From assembly GCA_963748105.1 (NCBI GenBank), contig CAVVHP010000005.1, positions 124,001-188,000 of the forward strand: a DNA stretch of 64,000 nucleotides, read 5' to 3'. This stretch comes from JAKAGZ01 sp963748105. Its GTDB lineage: Bacteria; Bacteroidota; Ignavibacteria; Ignavibacteriales; Ignavibacteriaceae. This document shows positions 1-7,908 of the stretch, one piece after another (positions within the stretch are counted from its first letter, which is position 1; each line of letters begins with the position of its first letter). The translations under genes were made by a program, and so were the position numbers. The notes beneath the pieces were generated by a model. It worked only from the letters and a program-made list of their open reading frames with translations, searched no databases and was not told the DNA's origin.

Positions 1-1602
1 GGAGACATCTTCGAGGTATTGCTCAAGTGTTGAATTTTTATTAGAATTTGAGAATTCACTTAGTGCGGATAAAAGCTCATTAATATTTTCCCACCTTGCC
101 ATGGACTCCGGCGTACGTTCTTCTTTGAACATTCGTAGCACACCGAGCTCATCTACAAGTGCTCTGGAAAGTTCGCCAACAGAGAGTTTATCTTTTAGAT
201 CAATGTACTTATCAAGAAGTATTTTAAAACCTTTAACATTTTTCTGTATTCTTTCTTTAATATCTATTACTTCAAAAACCCTCGCCATCGTTTCGAATAA
301 TGTCAAATCAAGTTTTCTGGCAAAAGCGATCATTCTTTTAATTGTAGTATTCCCTATCCCGCGCTGTGGAAAGTTCATTATTCTTAATAAACTTTCTTCG
401 TCCTGTTGGTTTGAAATAACTCTCAGGTATGCTAAAATATCCTTAACTTCTTTTCTTCTATAGAATTCAATACCACCTATAATTTTGTAAGGAATTTTTT
501 CTCTTCTGAAAATATCTTCAAGTGCTCTTGATTGAGCATTAGTTCTATAAAGGATAGCAAAATCCTTTAGCGATAATTTTTTCTTTGAAATTTCCTGCTT
601 AATATACTTAGCAATCTGAAATGCTTCATCTTTTTCGTCAGCACATTTTAATAATGTAAGCAGATCGCCGTCATTGTTTTCAGTCCACAAAGTCTTTTTA
701 ATTTGTCCGCTGTTATTTTTTATAACTGAATCTGCGGCCATTAATATTGTTTTTGTGGATCTGTAATTCTGTTCAAGCTTAAATATCTTGTGTTTAGGAA
801 AATCTTTCTTAAAATCCAGCATGTTGCCAATGTTTGCTCCACGCCAACTATATATACTCTGGGCATCATCTCCGACAACACAAATTTTACCATCTTTATT
901 TGTCAGAATTTTCAATAATTCATATTGTGCTTTATTAGTATCCTGAAACTCATCAACCAGCATGTATGTAAATTTCTTTTTATACTTTTGTAATACTTTT
1001 GAATTCTTTTCAAATAATTCAATTGGTTTCAACAAAAGATCTTCAAAGTCCATCGCATTATTTTCTACAAGGCGTTTTTGATATTCATCGTATACATCTG
1101 CAATTTTCTCTTCTACAAAAGAATCAGCATGCTTTTTCCTGTACTCAGCAGGCATAACCATTTGATTCTTCATATAACTGATTTTATGTTTTATAGAATT
1201 GGCGGTAACTCCCTCAATATCAATGTTGAGATTTGAAATAATATTCTGAACAAGTGATAAAGAATCTTCGGCATCATAGATAGAAAAATTATTTTTATAA
1301 TTCAGACTCTTTGCTTCAATTCTCAGAATCCTGGCAAAAATAGAGTGGAAAGTACCCATCCAGATTTGATCGGCTTTAGCTCCAACCAGCTCCCTGATCC
1401 TGCTTTTCATCTCATTTGCAGCTTTGTTAGTAAACGTCAAAGCAAGAATGCTATCTGGCTTGTATTTTTTAGATAAAAGGTGTGCAACTTTGTAGGTCAA
1501 TACTTTTGTTTTACCGGAACCTGCCCCGGCTACAATCATAGAAGGACCTTTATCGAATTCTACTGCTTTTTTTTGAGGCGCGTTTAGGGTTTTTAGGTTC
1601 AT
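1..1602 (-). CDS. pcrA: UvrD/PcrA-type superfamily I DNA helicase (C-terminus beyond window)
   Basis: ATP-dependent 3'-5' helicase of the UvrD/PcrA family, acting in repair and in clearing replication obstacles. The start is the ATG at 1600-1602 and 534 codons are visible before the left edge, where the frame is still open. Translation shows Walker A (AGAGSGKT, residues 25-32), the TFTNKAA motif, the Walker B/DExx motif DEFQDTN, GDDAQSIYSWRGA and QNYRST, in the usual SF1A order. The gene therefore lacks only its 2B/C-terminal part here. Whether it should be called pcrA or uvrD cannot be decided from this part. It is divergent from the ferritin gene. Confidence 0.95.
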   Translation of the reverse strand, partial: MNLKTLNAPQKKAVEFDKGPSMIVAGAGSGKTKVLTYKVAHLLSKKYKPDSILALTFTNKAANEMKSRIRELVGAKADQIWMGTFHSIFARILRIEAKSLNYKNNFSIYDAEDSLSLVQNIISNLNIDIEGVTANSIKHKISYMKNQMVMPAEYRKKHADSFVEEKIADVYDEYQKRLVENNAMDFEDLLLKPIELFEKNSKVLQKYKKKFTYMLVDEFQDTNKAQYELLKILTNKDGKICVVGDDAQSIYSWRGANIGNMLDFKKDFPKHKIFKLEQNYRSTKTILMAADSVIKNNSGQIKKTLWTENNDGDLLTLLKCADEKDEAFQIAKYIKQEISKKKLSLKDFAILYRTNAQSRALEDIFRREKIPYKIIGGIEFYRRKEVKDILAYLRVISNQQDEESLLRIMNFPQRGIGNTTIKRMIAFARKLDLTLFETMARVFEVIDIKERIQKNVKGFKILLDKYIDLKDKLSVGELSRALVDELGVLRMFKEERTPESMARWENINELLSALSEFSNSNKNSTLEQYLEDVS

Positions 1603-2036
1603 ATTACTCTTTTTTTTGATTTTTAGGTTCGCAAATATAAATATTTGTGCCGTGAAATTAAAGGAAAGAAATGGGTATAAAATGAGAATTTCACAATTTA
1701 ATTGACATGACTATTAAGGATAGTACAACTTTTGATCGTTTTTGTTCAATATTTTGATATAATAATAATATTCGCCTAATATTGGTAAAAACAGTTTAAT
1801 TTTGGTGATTTTTATTCCTGTTTATTTTTAGATAAAATTGTACTAATCCAACAAGACAAATAGTGTTTTTTTAGTACCTGAACTAATCATTTTCCTCTTT
1901 TGGAGAAGATTATCTGAAGATTTTCAAGAATTTTGAAGCGAAAATATATTGGAAATGAAGCGAATTAAATTGTATTTTATGAATCTAAGGGTAGTTACTA
2001 CCAATACAATTACACAGAAATAATAGAGGGCAAAAC
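1603..2036. other. 434-bp AT-rich intergenic region between helicase and ferritin
   Basis: No open frame of note. It must hold the divergent promoters of the helicase and ferritin genes. A TTGACA at 1702-1707 has no good -10 at the right spacing. On the minus strand TATATTTG lies just upstream of the helicase start but without a clear upstream TTG. The right end carries the inverted repeats listed separately. I see no RNA gene. Confidence 0.5.
1969..2010. repeat. Nested inverted repeats just upstream of ferritin gene
   Basis: ATTGTATT at 1969-1976 is repeated inverted as AATACAAT at 2003-2010. Directly inside the right arm lies a second perfect hairpin, GGTAG-TTA-CTACC, at 1990-2002. The element ends 26 nt before the ferritin ATG, so it would lie in the 5' leader or overlap the promoter. 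It could be an operator or an mRNA structure. The arms are real in the sequence; the function is inferred. Confidence 0.4.
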
Positions 2037-2531
2037 ATGATAAAAGAAAAAATTGAAAAATCTTTGAATTTACAGCTAAATCAGGAACTATATGCGTTTT
2101 ATCTTTACCTTTCAATGGCTGCCTATTTTGATTCACTAAATCTGAATGGGTTTTCAAGTTGGATGAGATTCCAGGCGGAAGAAGAAAAAACACACGCGCT
2201 TAAATTTTACGACTACATTCTGCAGGCAAACGCAAAAGTTGATTTACAAAATATTGAAGCTCCTAAAAAAACCTGGAAATCTACACTAGACGTCTTTCAG
2301 GATACCTACAACCATGAAAAGAAGGTAACTGAATCAATTTATGAAATTGTAGATCTTGCAATTTCTGAAAAAGATCATGCTACACATAATTTTCTTCAAT
2401 GGTTTATTAGTGAACAGGTTGAAGAAGAAGCTACTGCGCTTAAAATTCTTGAAAAGATAAAATTCATTGGTGATAATCAGGGAGCATTGTTTATTCTTGA
2501 CAAGGAACTTGGCAGCAGACCAACTGAATAA
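2037..2531 (+). CDS. ftnA: Non-haem ferritin
   Basis: Iron-storage ferritin of the bacterial FtnA type; it forms a 24-mer shell in the cytoplasm and oxidises Fe(II) for storage. The 164-residue product has the expected length. The ferroxidase ligands fall at the same positions as in E. coli FtnA: Glu17, Glu50, His53, Glu94, Gln127 and Glu130. An AGAGGG ribosome-binding site precedes the ATG. The gene is monocistronic, with inverted repeats in its leader and a strong terminator 24 nt after the stop codon, shared with the convergent nuo operon. Confidence 0.95.
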   Translation: MIKEKIEKSLNLQLNQELYAFYLYLSMAAYFDSLNLNGFSSWMRFQAEEEKTHALKFYDYILQANAKVDLQNIEAPKKTWKSTLDVFQDTYNHEKKVTESIYEIVDLAISEKDHATHNFLQWFISEQVEEEATALKILEKIKFIGDNQGALFILDKELGSRPTE

Positions 2532-2552
2532 ATTTATTTTCGTTTTAAAATT

Positions 2553-2587
2553 AAAAATCCTCTTCTTTCGAAGAGGATTTTTTTATT
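2553..2587. terminator. Bidirectional rho-independent terminator (ftn / nuoF)
   Basis: Perfect 11-bp stem 2555-2565 / 2570-2580 with a TTTC loop, flanked by A-tract and T-tract so that it works in both directions. It sits between the convergent ferritin and nuoF genes. Confidence 0.9.
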
Positions 2588-3906
2588 CTTTAATATCAGC
2601 TATGGGATTTACTGTATGCCTCATAGAATGGACTTTGTTGGCAACTGGTAGTACTACTTCCTTACTTACTCTCTTTTCAAAATAATCTCTGAATCTGGTT
2701 ACCATAAATCTGACGGGCCATGCAGCTGCTTCTCCCAGAGCACAAATAGTATTGCCTTCAATATTATTTGCAATAGAGATTAAAAGATCCAGATCTTTGG
2801 ATGATCCTTCGTCATTTAGAATTCTTTTCAAAACTTTTTCAAGCCAGCCCGTACCTTCACGACATGGGGTACATTGTCCACAACTTTCGTGATGATAGAA
2901 TTTTGAAATTCTTGCAAGAACTTTTACAAGATCTGTATCTTCATCCATCACCATAATTCCGCCTGTACCAATAGATGAACCAACTGCTTTGAGAGATTCA
3001 GCATCCATTTTTACACCTTCAAGCTGGTCACCTCTCAACGGTGGCATTGATGAACCGCCTGGAATAACACACAGAATTTTTTTATCTCCCGGAACACCGC
3101 CAGCATAATTATAAATTATATCGGTTAACAGAGTTCCTGAAGGTAATTCATAATACGCCGGGTTTATTTACGTGTCCACTTACTCCAAAAAGAATTGTTC
3201 CCGGATGTTTCGGTTCGCCAATCTTGGAATACCATTCCCACCCTTTGTTTATAATTGCTGGTACGTTTGCCAGAGTTTCAACATTATTGATTGTAGTAGG
3301 GCATCCCCACAAACCGAACTGAGCAGGAAAAGGAGGTTTCACTCTTGGGTATCCTCTCTTCCCTTCCAGAGAATTCATCAATGAAGACTCTTCTCCGCAG
3401 ATATAAGCGCCCGCACCCTTATGAATATAAATATCACAGAAGAAATCTGTTCCGAAAGTCTCTTTCATTTTTTCACCGACAAATCCTTTTGCATATGCAT
3501 CATCAATTGCTTTCTGCAAAAGTTTAATCCATTTGTGATATTCGCCCCGGATATAAACGTAAGCAGTCTTAGCACCGATCGCATAACTCGTAATCAAAAT
3601 TCCTTCGATCAGCTGATGAGGATTATATTCAAAGACCTGTCTGTCTTTAAAAGATCCCGGTTCACTTTCATCGCCATTTACACAGAGATATTTCGGCTTA
3701 TCGGTGCTTTTAGGCATGAAGCTCCATTTCAGTCCTGCTGAAAAAGCCGCTCCGCCTCTGCCTCTCAATCCGGATTTTTTAACCTGATTGATTATATCAT
3801 CAGGAGACATTCCAAATGCTTTTTTTATAGCAGTGAAGCCGCCATTTTTTTCATAAACATCAATTAAGTGCAGATCATTTATATCTGGTAATACAATTTT
3901 TTCCAT
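2583..3906 (-). CDS. nuoF: NADH-quinone oxidoreductase subunit F (one-base frameshift)
   Basis: Complex I flavoprotein that binds NADH, FMN and the N3 [4Fe-4S] cluster. The N-terminal part (residues 1-252, 3148-3906) has the glycine-rich GLRGRGGAAF NADH/FMN motif and GAGAYICGEE. The C-terminal part (from 3047 downward) has the cluster motif ESCGQCTPCREGT. The two parts are in different frames. Removing one T of the minus-strand sequence CGTATTATGA (plus 3152-3153) gives GVYELPSGT and a continuous product of 440 residues, normal for NuoF. The break is therefore probably a sequencing or assembly error rather than a dead gene. Last gene of the nuoA-F run, followed by the terminator at 2553-2587. 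Confidence 0.93.
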
Positions 3907-4386
3907 TTAGTTCTTCTTTAAGGATTCTAAAATTTCTTCAACTTTTTCTTTAGAAAGGTTTTCGTAATAATCTTCGTTCACAGCTATCATTGGTGCTGTC
4001 CCGCAAGAGCCCATACATTCGACTTCCTCAACCGAAAATAAGTTATCGTCGGATACTTCCATATGCCCCAATCCAAGTTTTGATTTTACCTGGTCATAAA
4101 TTTCATAGCCGCCGCGTAACATACAGGAAACGTTTGTACAAACCTGGATGTGATATTTTCCCATCGGCTTCTGATAGTACATAGTGTAAAATGTTACTAC
4201 GCCAAGTACTTCTTCAGGATGCATGTCAAGCACTCGAGCTACTTCCTGCATAACCTCGCCGCTTATCCATCCATTCTGTTCCTGTGCAAGATAAAGAGTG
4301 GGCATTACAGCCGGCTTTTTAACCGGGTACTTTTTAACAATCTCGTCTATTTTTTTCAGATTTTCTTCAGAAAATTTAAATTCCAT
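3907..4386 (-). CDS. nuoE: NADH-quinone oxidoreductase subunit E
   Basis: Thioredoxin-fold complex I subunit carrying the N1a [2Fe-2S] cluster. The 159-residue protein shows the four ligand cysteines in the usual C-x4-C ... C-x3-C pattern: Cys83 and Cys88 (CTNVSC), Cys124 and Cys128 (CMGSC). It directly abuts nuoF and lies in the nuoABCDEF operon. Start is ATG at 4384-4386, 62 nt after the nuoD stop. Confidence 0.95.
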   Translation of the reverse strand: MEFKFSEENLKKIDEIVKKYPVKKPAVMPTLYLAQEQNGWISGEVMQEVARVLDMHPEEVLGVVTFYTMYYQKPMGKYHIQVCTNVSCMLRGGYEIYDQVKSKLGLGHMEVSDDNLFSVEEVECMGSCGTAPMIAVNEDYYENLSKEKVEEILESLKKN

Positions 4387-4448
4387 TTCATTTTCCAGTA
4401 AATTATTTGACCGGATTATTTTCCCGATCTTATTCTGAATCTTTTACT

Positions 4449-5702
4449 CTATTTATCCGCTTCACCCATTATAGGATCAATGCTTCCAATTATAGCTACC
4501 ACGTCAGAAATCATACGACCTTTTATAAGGTGCGGGATTGACTGAATGTTGATGAACGAAGGTGAGCGAATTTTGCATTTCCAGGGCTTTCCTTCACCCT
4601 TGCTGACAAAATAGAATCCAAGTTCGCCTTTTGAACCTTCGATCGCATGATAGATATCTCCTTCTGGTGGATTAATTCCAAAATTAACAATCATAAAATC
4701 ATGAATAAGTTCTTCCATTCTGGAATAAATTTCTGTTTTCTTAGGAAGAACTTTTTTTGGCTGATTTAATAAAACATCACCCTGCGGCATTCCAGCAAGA
4801 ATCTGTCTGATAATTTTTACACTCTCTCTTGTTTCATCAGCACGCACAAAATATCGTGCAAGACTATCACCTTCTGAATATGTAACTACCTTAAAATCCA
4901 TATCATTATAAAACATGTAGGGCTGCATTCTGCGGATATCAAACTCAACACCGCTGCCTCTCAGGCTTGGTCCGGTCATTCCCATGTTTAAGGCATCGTC
5001 CTTTGAAATAACACCAACACCGTCCAGTCTTTCAACAAAAATTCTGTTGCTGTTTATCAGCCTTTCACATTCGTCAAGATTCGGCAGATATTGATCAATA
5101 AATACTCTAACTTGATTTAAGACTTCCGGTTGTGCATCATTAGCAACTCCCCCTATTCTTGTGTAACTATTAGTAAATCTGGCACCGCAAAGCACATCCC
5201 AGATATCCATTATTTTTTCTCTTTCTCTAAGCGTCCAGAGAAAAACTGTAAGAGCGCCCACATCCATAGCAAGAGAACCAATAGCAACAAGGTGAGAGGC
5301 AATTCTAGCCAATTCCGCAACCATCATCCTTATATACTGTGCTCTTGGAGGAGCTTCAATTCCAGCAAGTTTTTCTACTGCCAGTACCCAGGCAACATTA
5401 TTTGCCATCGGTGAAAGATAATCAAGCCTGTCAGTATGTGGAATGAATTCGTAGTAAGACATATTTTCGGCCATTTTTTCATAGCCACGATGCAGATAGC
5501 CCAGTTCGGGAACAGAAGCAACTACGGTCTCTCCATCAAGTCTCAAAAGAACCCTCAGCACACCATGAGTTGCAGGGTGCTGCGGACCCATATTCAGAAT
5601 CATTTCATTTTCAAGTGCATCTTCAACAGTCAAATCACTATCAGCACTAAGGAGAGTTTCTAAAATTTTAGGATGAACGTCTTCTTTTTTTAATTTTTCC
5701 AT
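4449..5702 (-). CDS. nuoD: NADH-quinone oxidoreductase subunit D
   Basis: 49-kDa-type subunit of complex I that forms the quinone site with NuoB. The 417-residue product has the expected length and family motifs: NMGPQHPATHGVLR near residue 36, PELGYLHRG, the PHTDRLDY segment and the C-terminal IIGSIDPIMGEADK-like end. The first 35 residues before the conserved start form a short charged extension. Separated by 7 nt from nuoC; same operon. Confidence 0.96.
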   Translation of the reverse strand: MEKLKKEDVHPKILETLLSADSDLTVEDALENEMILNMGPQHPATHGVLRVLLRLDGETVVASVPELGYLHRGYEKMAENMSYYEFIPHTDRLDYLSPMANNVAWVLAVEKLAGIEAPPRAQYIRMMVAELARIASHLVAIGSLAMDVGALTVFLWTLREREKIMDIWDVLCGARFTNSYTRIGGVANDAQPEVLNQVRVFIDQYLPNLDECERLINSNRIFVERLDGVGVISKDDALNMGMTGPSLRGSGVEFDIRRMQPYMFYNDMDFKVVTYSEGDSLARYFVRADETRESVKIIRQILAGMPQGDVLLNQPKKVLPKKTEIYSRMEELIHDFMIVNFGINPPEGDIYHAIEGSKGELGFYFVSKGEGKPWKCKIRSPSFINIQSIPHLIKGRMISDVVAIIGSIDPIMGEADK

Positions 5703-5709
5703 AATATTT

Positions 5710-6207
5710 TTATTTCTTTGGAAGTGGCAGAGAACCCGGGATACCCATTAGTGGAAAATCTTTTCTTAATGGATGATATTCAAATTCTTCCGGCATATAC
5801 ATTCTTCTAGGATCTGGATGGTTATTAAATTTTATACCATACATATCATAAGTTTCTCTTTCCTGCCAGTTAGATGTTTTCCATATTGATGTGACAGTAT
5901 CTATATTCCAGTCTGATTCATTACTGCCGGTAAGCGGTGCTTTTAATCTTAATCTGAATTTATTTTTTAGACTAAAGATATGATAAACTACAGTAAACCT
6001 GTCTTTTCTTGTAGCCCAGTCAATCGCCGTTATATCTTCACAAAGAAGAAATTCAAGATCCGGATCTTCTTTTAAGAATCTGCACACGTTTATAATATTT
6101 TTTTTATCAAAAGAAACACAGAGTTGATCTCTGAAGTCCGAAACATCAAAATTAATTTCGGGAAATTTTTCTTTTAATTTAGTAAGAACTAAATCTTTTG
6201 TTTCCAT
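5710..6207 (-). CDS. nuoC: NADH-quinone oxidoreductase subunit C
   Basis: 30-kDa subunit of the peripheral arm of complex I. The 165-residue protein carries the family signature around WQERETYDMYGIKF, followed by HPDPRRMYMPEEFEYHPLRKD. NuoC and NuoD are separate here, not fused as in E. coli. It lies 5 nt after nuoB in the operon. Confidence 0.95.
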   Translation of the reverse strand: METKDLVLTKLKEKFPEINFDVSDFRDQLCVSFDKKNIINVCRFLKEDPDLEFLLCEDITAIDWATRKDRFTVVYHIFSLKNKFRLRLKAPLTGSNESDWNIDTVTSIWKTSNWQERETYDMYGIKFNNHPDPRRMYMPEEFEYHPLRKDFPLMGIPGSLPLPKK

Positions 6208-6212
6208 AAATA

Positions 6213-6734
6213 TTAATTGTTTTGGAGAATCGGTAATTCAGGAAGCGGACTGTCTTGGAAATCTCTTGCCTTTGTTCTTCCGATTTTTTCCTGAATTTGT
6301 ATTAATGCATTTAATAAATTATCCGGTCTTGGTGGACAACCGGCAAGATATACATCAACCGGTAAAAATTGATCTATTCCCTGAACTACCGGGTAAGATC
6401 TGTACATTCCGCCTGATGATGTACATGCTCCCATTGCGATTACCCATTTTGGATCAGGCATCTGGTCATAAATTTTTCTAACAACGTGTGACATTTTATA
6501 AGTAACAGTTCCGGCAACAATCATAAGATCGCATTGGCGTGGGGTAAAACGCATAACCTCCGAACCAAATCTAGCCATATCGTATTTGGGATCGGCCGTA
6601 GCCATCATTTCTATAGCACAGCACGAAATTCCCATAGGCATTGGCCATACTGAATTTTTTCTTGACCATTCAATTACCGCATCAATGGTTGTCGTTATAA
6701 ATCCATCACCGTTTAATTTTGCTTCTAATCCCAT
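6213..6734 (-). CDS. nuoB: NADH-quinone oxidoreductase subunit B
   Basis: PSST-type subunit holding the terminal N2 [4Fe-4S] cluster that reduces quinone. The four expected cluster cysteines are present: the adjacent Cys38-Cys39 (GISCCAIEMM), Cys104 (GACTSSGGMY) and Cys133 (LAGCPPRPDNL). 173 residues, normal length. Its start overlaps the end of nuoA by 10 nt, suggesting translational coupling. Confidence 0.96.
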   Translation of the reverse strand: MGLEAKLNGDGFITTTIDAVIEWSRKNSVWPMPMGISCCAIEMMATADPKYDMARFGSEVMRFTPRQCDLMIVAGTVTYKMSHVVRKIYDQMPDPKWVIAMGACTSSGGMYRSYPVVQGIDQFLPVDVYLAGCPPRPDNLLNALIQIQEKIGRTKARDFQDSPLPELPILQNN

Positions 6735-7093
6735 TTAAAACCACCTTTCTTGTAAGCGTACAAATATCCCAGCTCTAATACAATCAAAAAAACTAGCATC
6801 GAAATAAAAATTGGTAACCCGAATTCACTAAAGAGTCTCTTAAATTCTACAGCCCAGGGATAAACGAAAATCACTTCTAAATCAAATATTATAAAAAACA
6901 TACCAACAAGGTAATATTTAACTGAGATTCTTTCGTTCGTAGAACCTACCGGCGTCATACCACTTTCATACGTAGAAAGCTTCTCTGTATTCGGCCTTTT
7001 AGGTCCAAAAATTCTTGACGAAGCGACAGTTGCAAAGGCAAAAATTGCCGCAAATCCGATTACTAAAAAGACGGGAATATACTGTTCAATCAT
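6725..7093 (-). CDS. nuoA: NADH-quinone oxidoreductase subunit A
   Basis: Small membrane subunit of complex I. 122 residues with three hydrophobic helices and the conserved YESGMTPVGS loop and the FDLEVIFVYPWA motif containing acidic residues. First gene of the nuoA-F operon; a well-formed promoter lies 29-57 nt upstream. The remaining subunits (G to N) are not in this window, so the complex I genes are split between loci. Confidence 0.95.
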   Translation of the reverse strand: MIEQYIPVFLVIGFAAIFAFATVASSRIFGPKRPNTEKLSTYESGMTPVGSTNERISVKYYLVGMFFIIFDLEVIFVYPWAVEFKRLFSEFGLPIFISMLVFLIVLELGYLYAYKKGGFKWD

Positions 7094-7121
7094 GGCTGTA
7101 ATTATTTTATTTTATTATTTA

Positions 7122-7150
7122 AAGTTATCCAAATTTAAAGATATTGTCAA
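7122..7150 (-). promoter_or_regulatory. Promoter of nuoA operon
   Basis: On the minus strand TTGACA (7145-7150) is followed after 17 nt by TAACTT (7122-7127). The same bases also read as TTG-N20-TAACTTTA, close to the Bacteroidota TTG ... TAnnTTTG form. The position, just before the nuoA ATG at 7093, gives a short leader. Confidence 0.7.
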
Positions 7151-7192
7151 TTTAAACAGCCTTGCCACAATTCGGCTTGTTTGTGGCTAAAA

Positions 7193-7741
7193 TTATTTGC
7201 CCGATTTTCTAACTCTATACAAAACTGCCGGAGGTTCCTTAAAACTAACAATCCTTTCCAAGCCCGGAACTTCGGGGCCTGAATTGAGCAAATACCTTAG
7301 TTTTGAGTGTGTACCGACCTCAACCCAGATAAAAAACAAATAATCATCGTTGTTTTTCTTTAAATAATCCAGTAGTTGAACCAGATTATCGGCCATGGAA
7401 TAAAATAAAATTTCATATTGAAGATAAAATGCCACCTGTCGTTTTCTTGCCGCTATTTTTTGTCCTCTCTCAGAATCAGGAACATTTTTGAAATACCAAT
7501 CTCTTAATCTTAGTATTTCCTGTGGCACATATGATTGATAAGAATCAGTTTTTCCTCCGTAATCACCAATTTTGTGATAAGAATAGCTTTTTATGATCAT
7601 TATTATGAAAATGAGAAATGAAAATGACTGCGCAAAAGATTTATGATGAATAACCTGGGAAAATTTACCCCCTAAAGTACTGGCAAGTTTATTTGCCATT
7701 TTGGATTTTGATGTTTCAGGCTTTTTTATTTTACTCATCAA
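7193..7741 (-). CDS. Unknown single-pass membrane protein
   Basis: I do not recognise this 182-residue protein with certainty. It has a basic, Lys/Ser-rich N-terminus of about 40 residues, one hydrophobic helix (about 42-52, FLIFIIMIIK) and a mixed alpha/beta C-terminal domain. The end, with a DYLFFIWVEVGT segment and PAVLYRVRK, resembles the soluble tail of dolichyl-phosphate-mannose-type (GT39-like) membrane glycosyltransferases, but the multi-spanning catalytic part is absent and upstream DNA is not coding. It could be a stand-alone tail domain or a remnant. Two ATGs in tandem (7741 and 7738) are possible starts. Confidence 0.6.
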   Translation of the reverse strand: MMSKIKKPETSKSKMANKLASTLGGKFSQVIHHKSFAQSFSFLIFIIMIIKSYSYHKIGDYGGKTDSYQSYVPQEILRLRDWYFKNVPDSERGQKIAARKRQVAFYLQYEILFYSMADNLVQLLDYLKKNNDDYLFFIWVEVGTHSKLRYLLNSGPEVPGLERIVSFKEPPAVLYRVRKSGK

Positions 7742-7852
7742 ATTTTCGAATTGAGATTAGACTAAGGAGTATATTTATCTATAGAAGTTAAATAATATTT
7801 CCACAACACAAAAAAGTGCAAATATTTATTTCTGTATAATTTACAGGCAACT

Positions 7853-7881
7853 TGATTAAAGAAATTTTGTTATTTTAATCA
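7853..7881. repeat. Perfect inverted repeat upstream of beta-CASP gene
   Basis: TGATTAAA (7853-7860) and TTTAATCA (7874-7881) form an 8-bp inverted repeat with a 13-nt spacer, 27 nt before the ATG at 7909. There is no T-tract, so it is not a terminator; an operator is possible. AT-rich arms make chance occurrence plausible. Confidence 0.3.
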
Positions 7882-7908
7882 CACACAAAGATAATAATAG
7901 GAACCAAT

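Noticed and set aside
101..463. 120-codon open frame on the plus strand
   Set aside because: It is antisense to the UvrD/PcrA gene, has no recognisable domain and follows that gene's codon pattern.
1924..2193. 89-codon minus-strand frame over the ferritin start
   Set aside because: Shadow of the ferritin gene and its leader; no ribosome-binding site.
3140..3160. Programmed ribosomal frameshifting in nuoF
   Set aside because: No slippery sequence or downstream structure; similar breaks occur in many unrelated genes.
3172..3741. Several plus-strand frames within nuoF
   Set aside because: Antisense shadows of a strongly conserved gene.
7164..7187. GCCACAA/TTGTGGC hairpin after the orphan gene
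   Set aside because: Seven-base stem with a loop of ten and no T-run; too weak to call a terminator.
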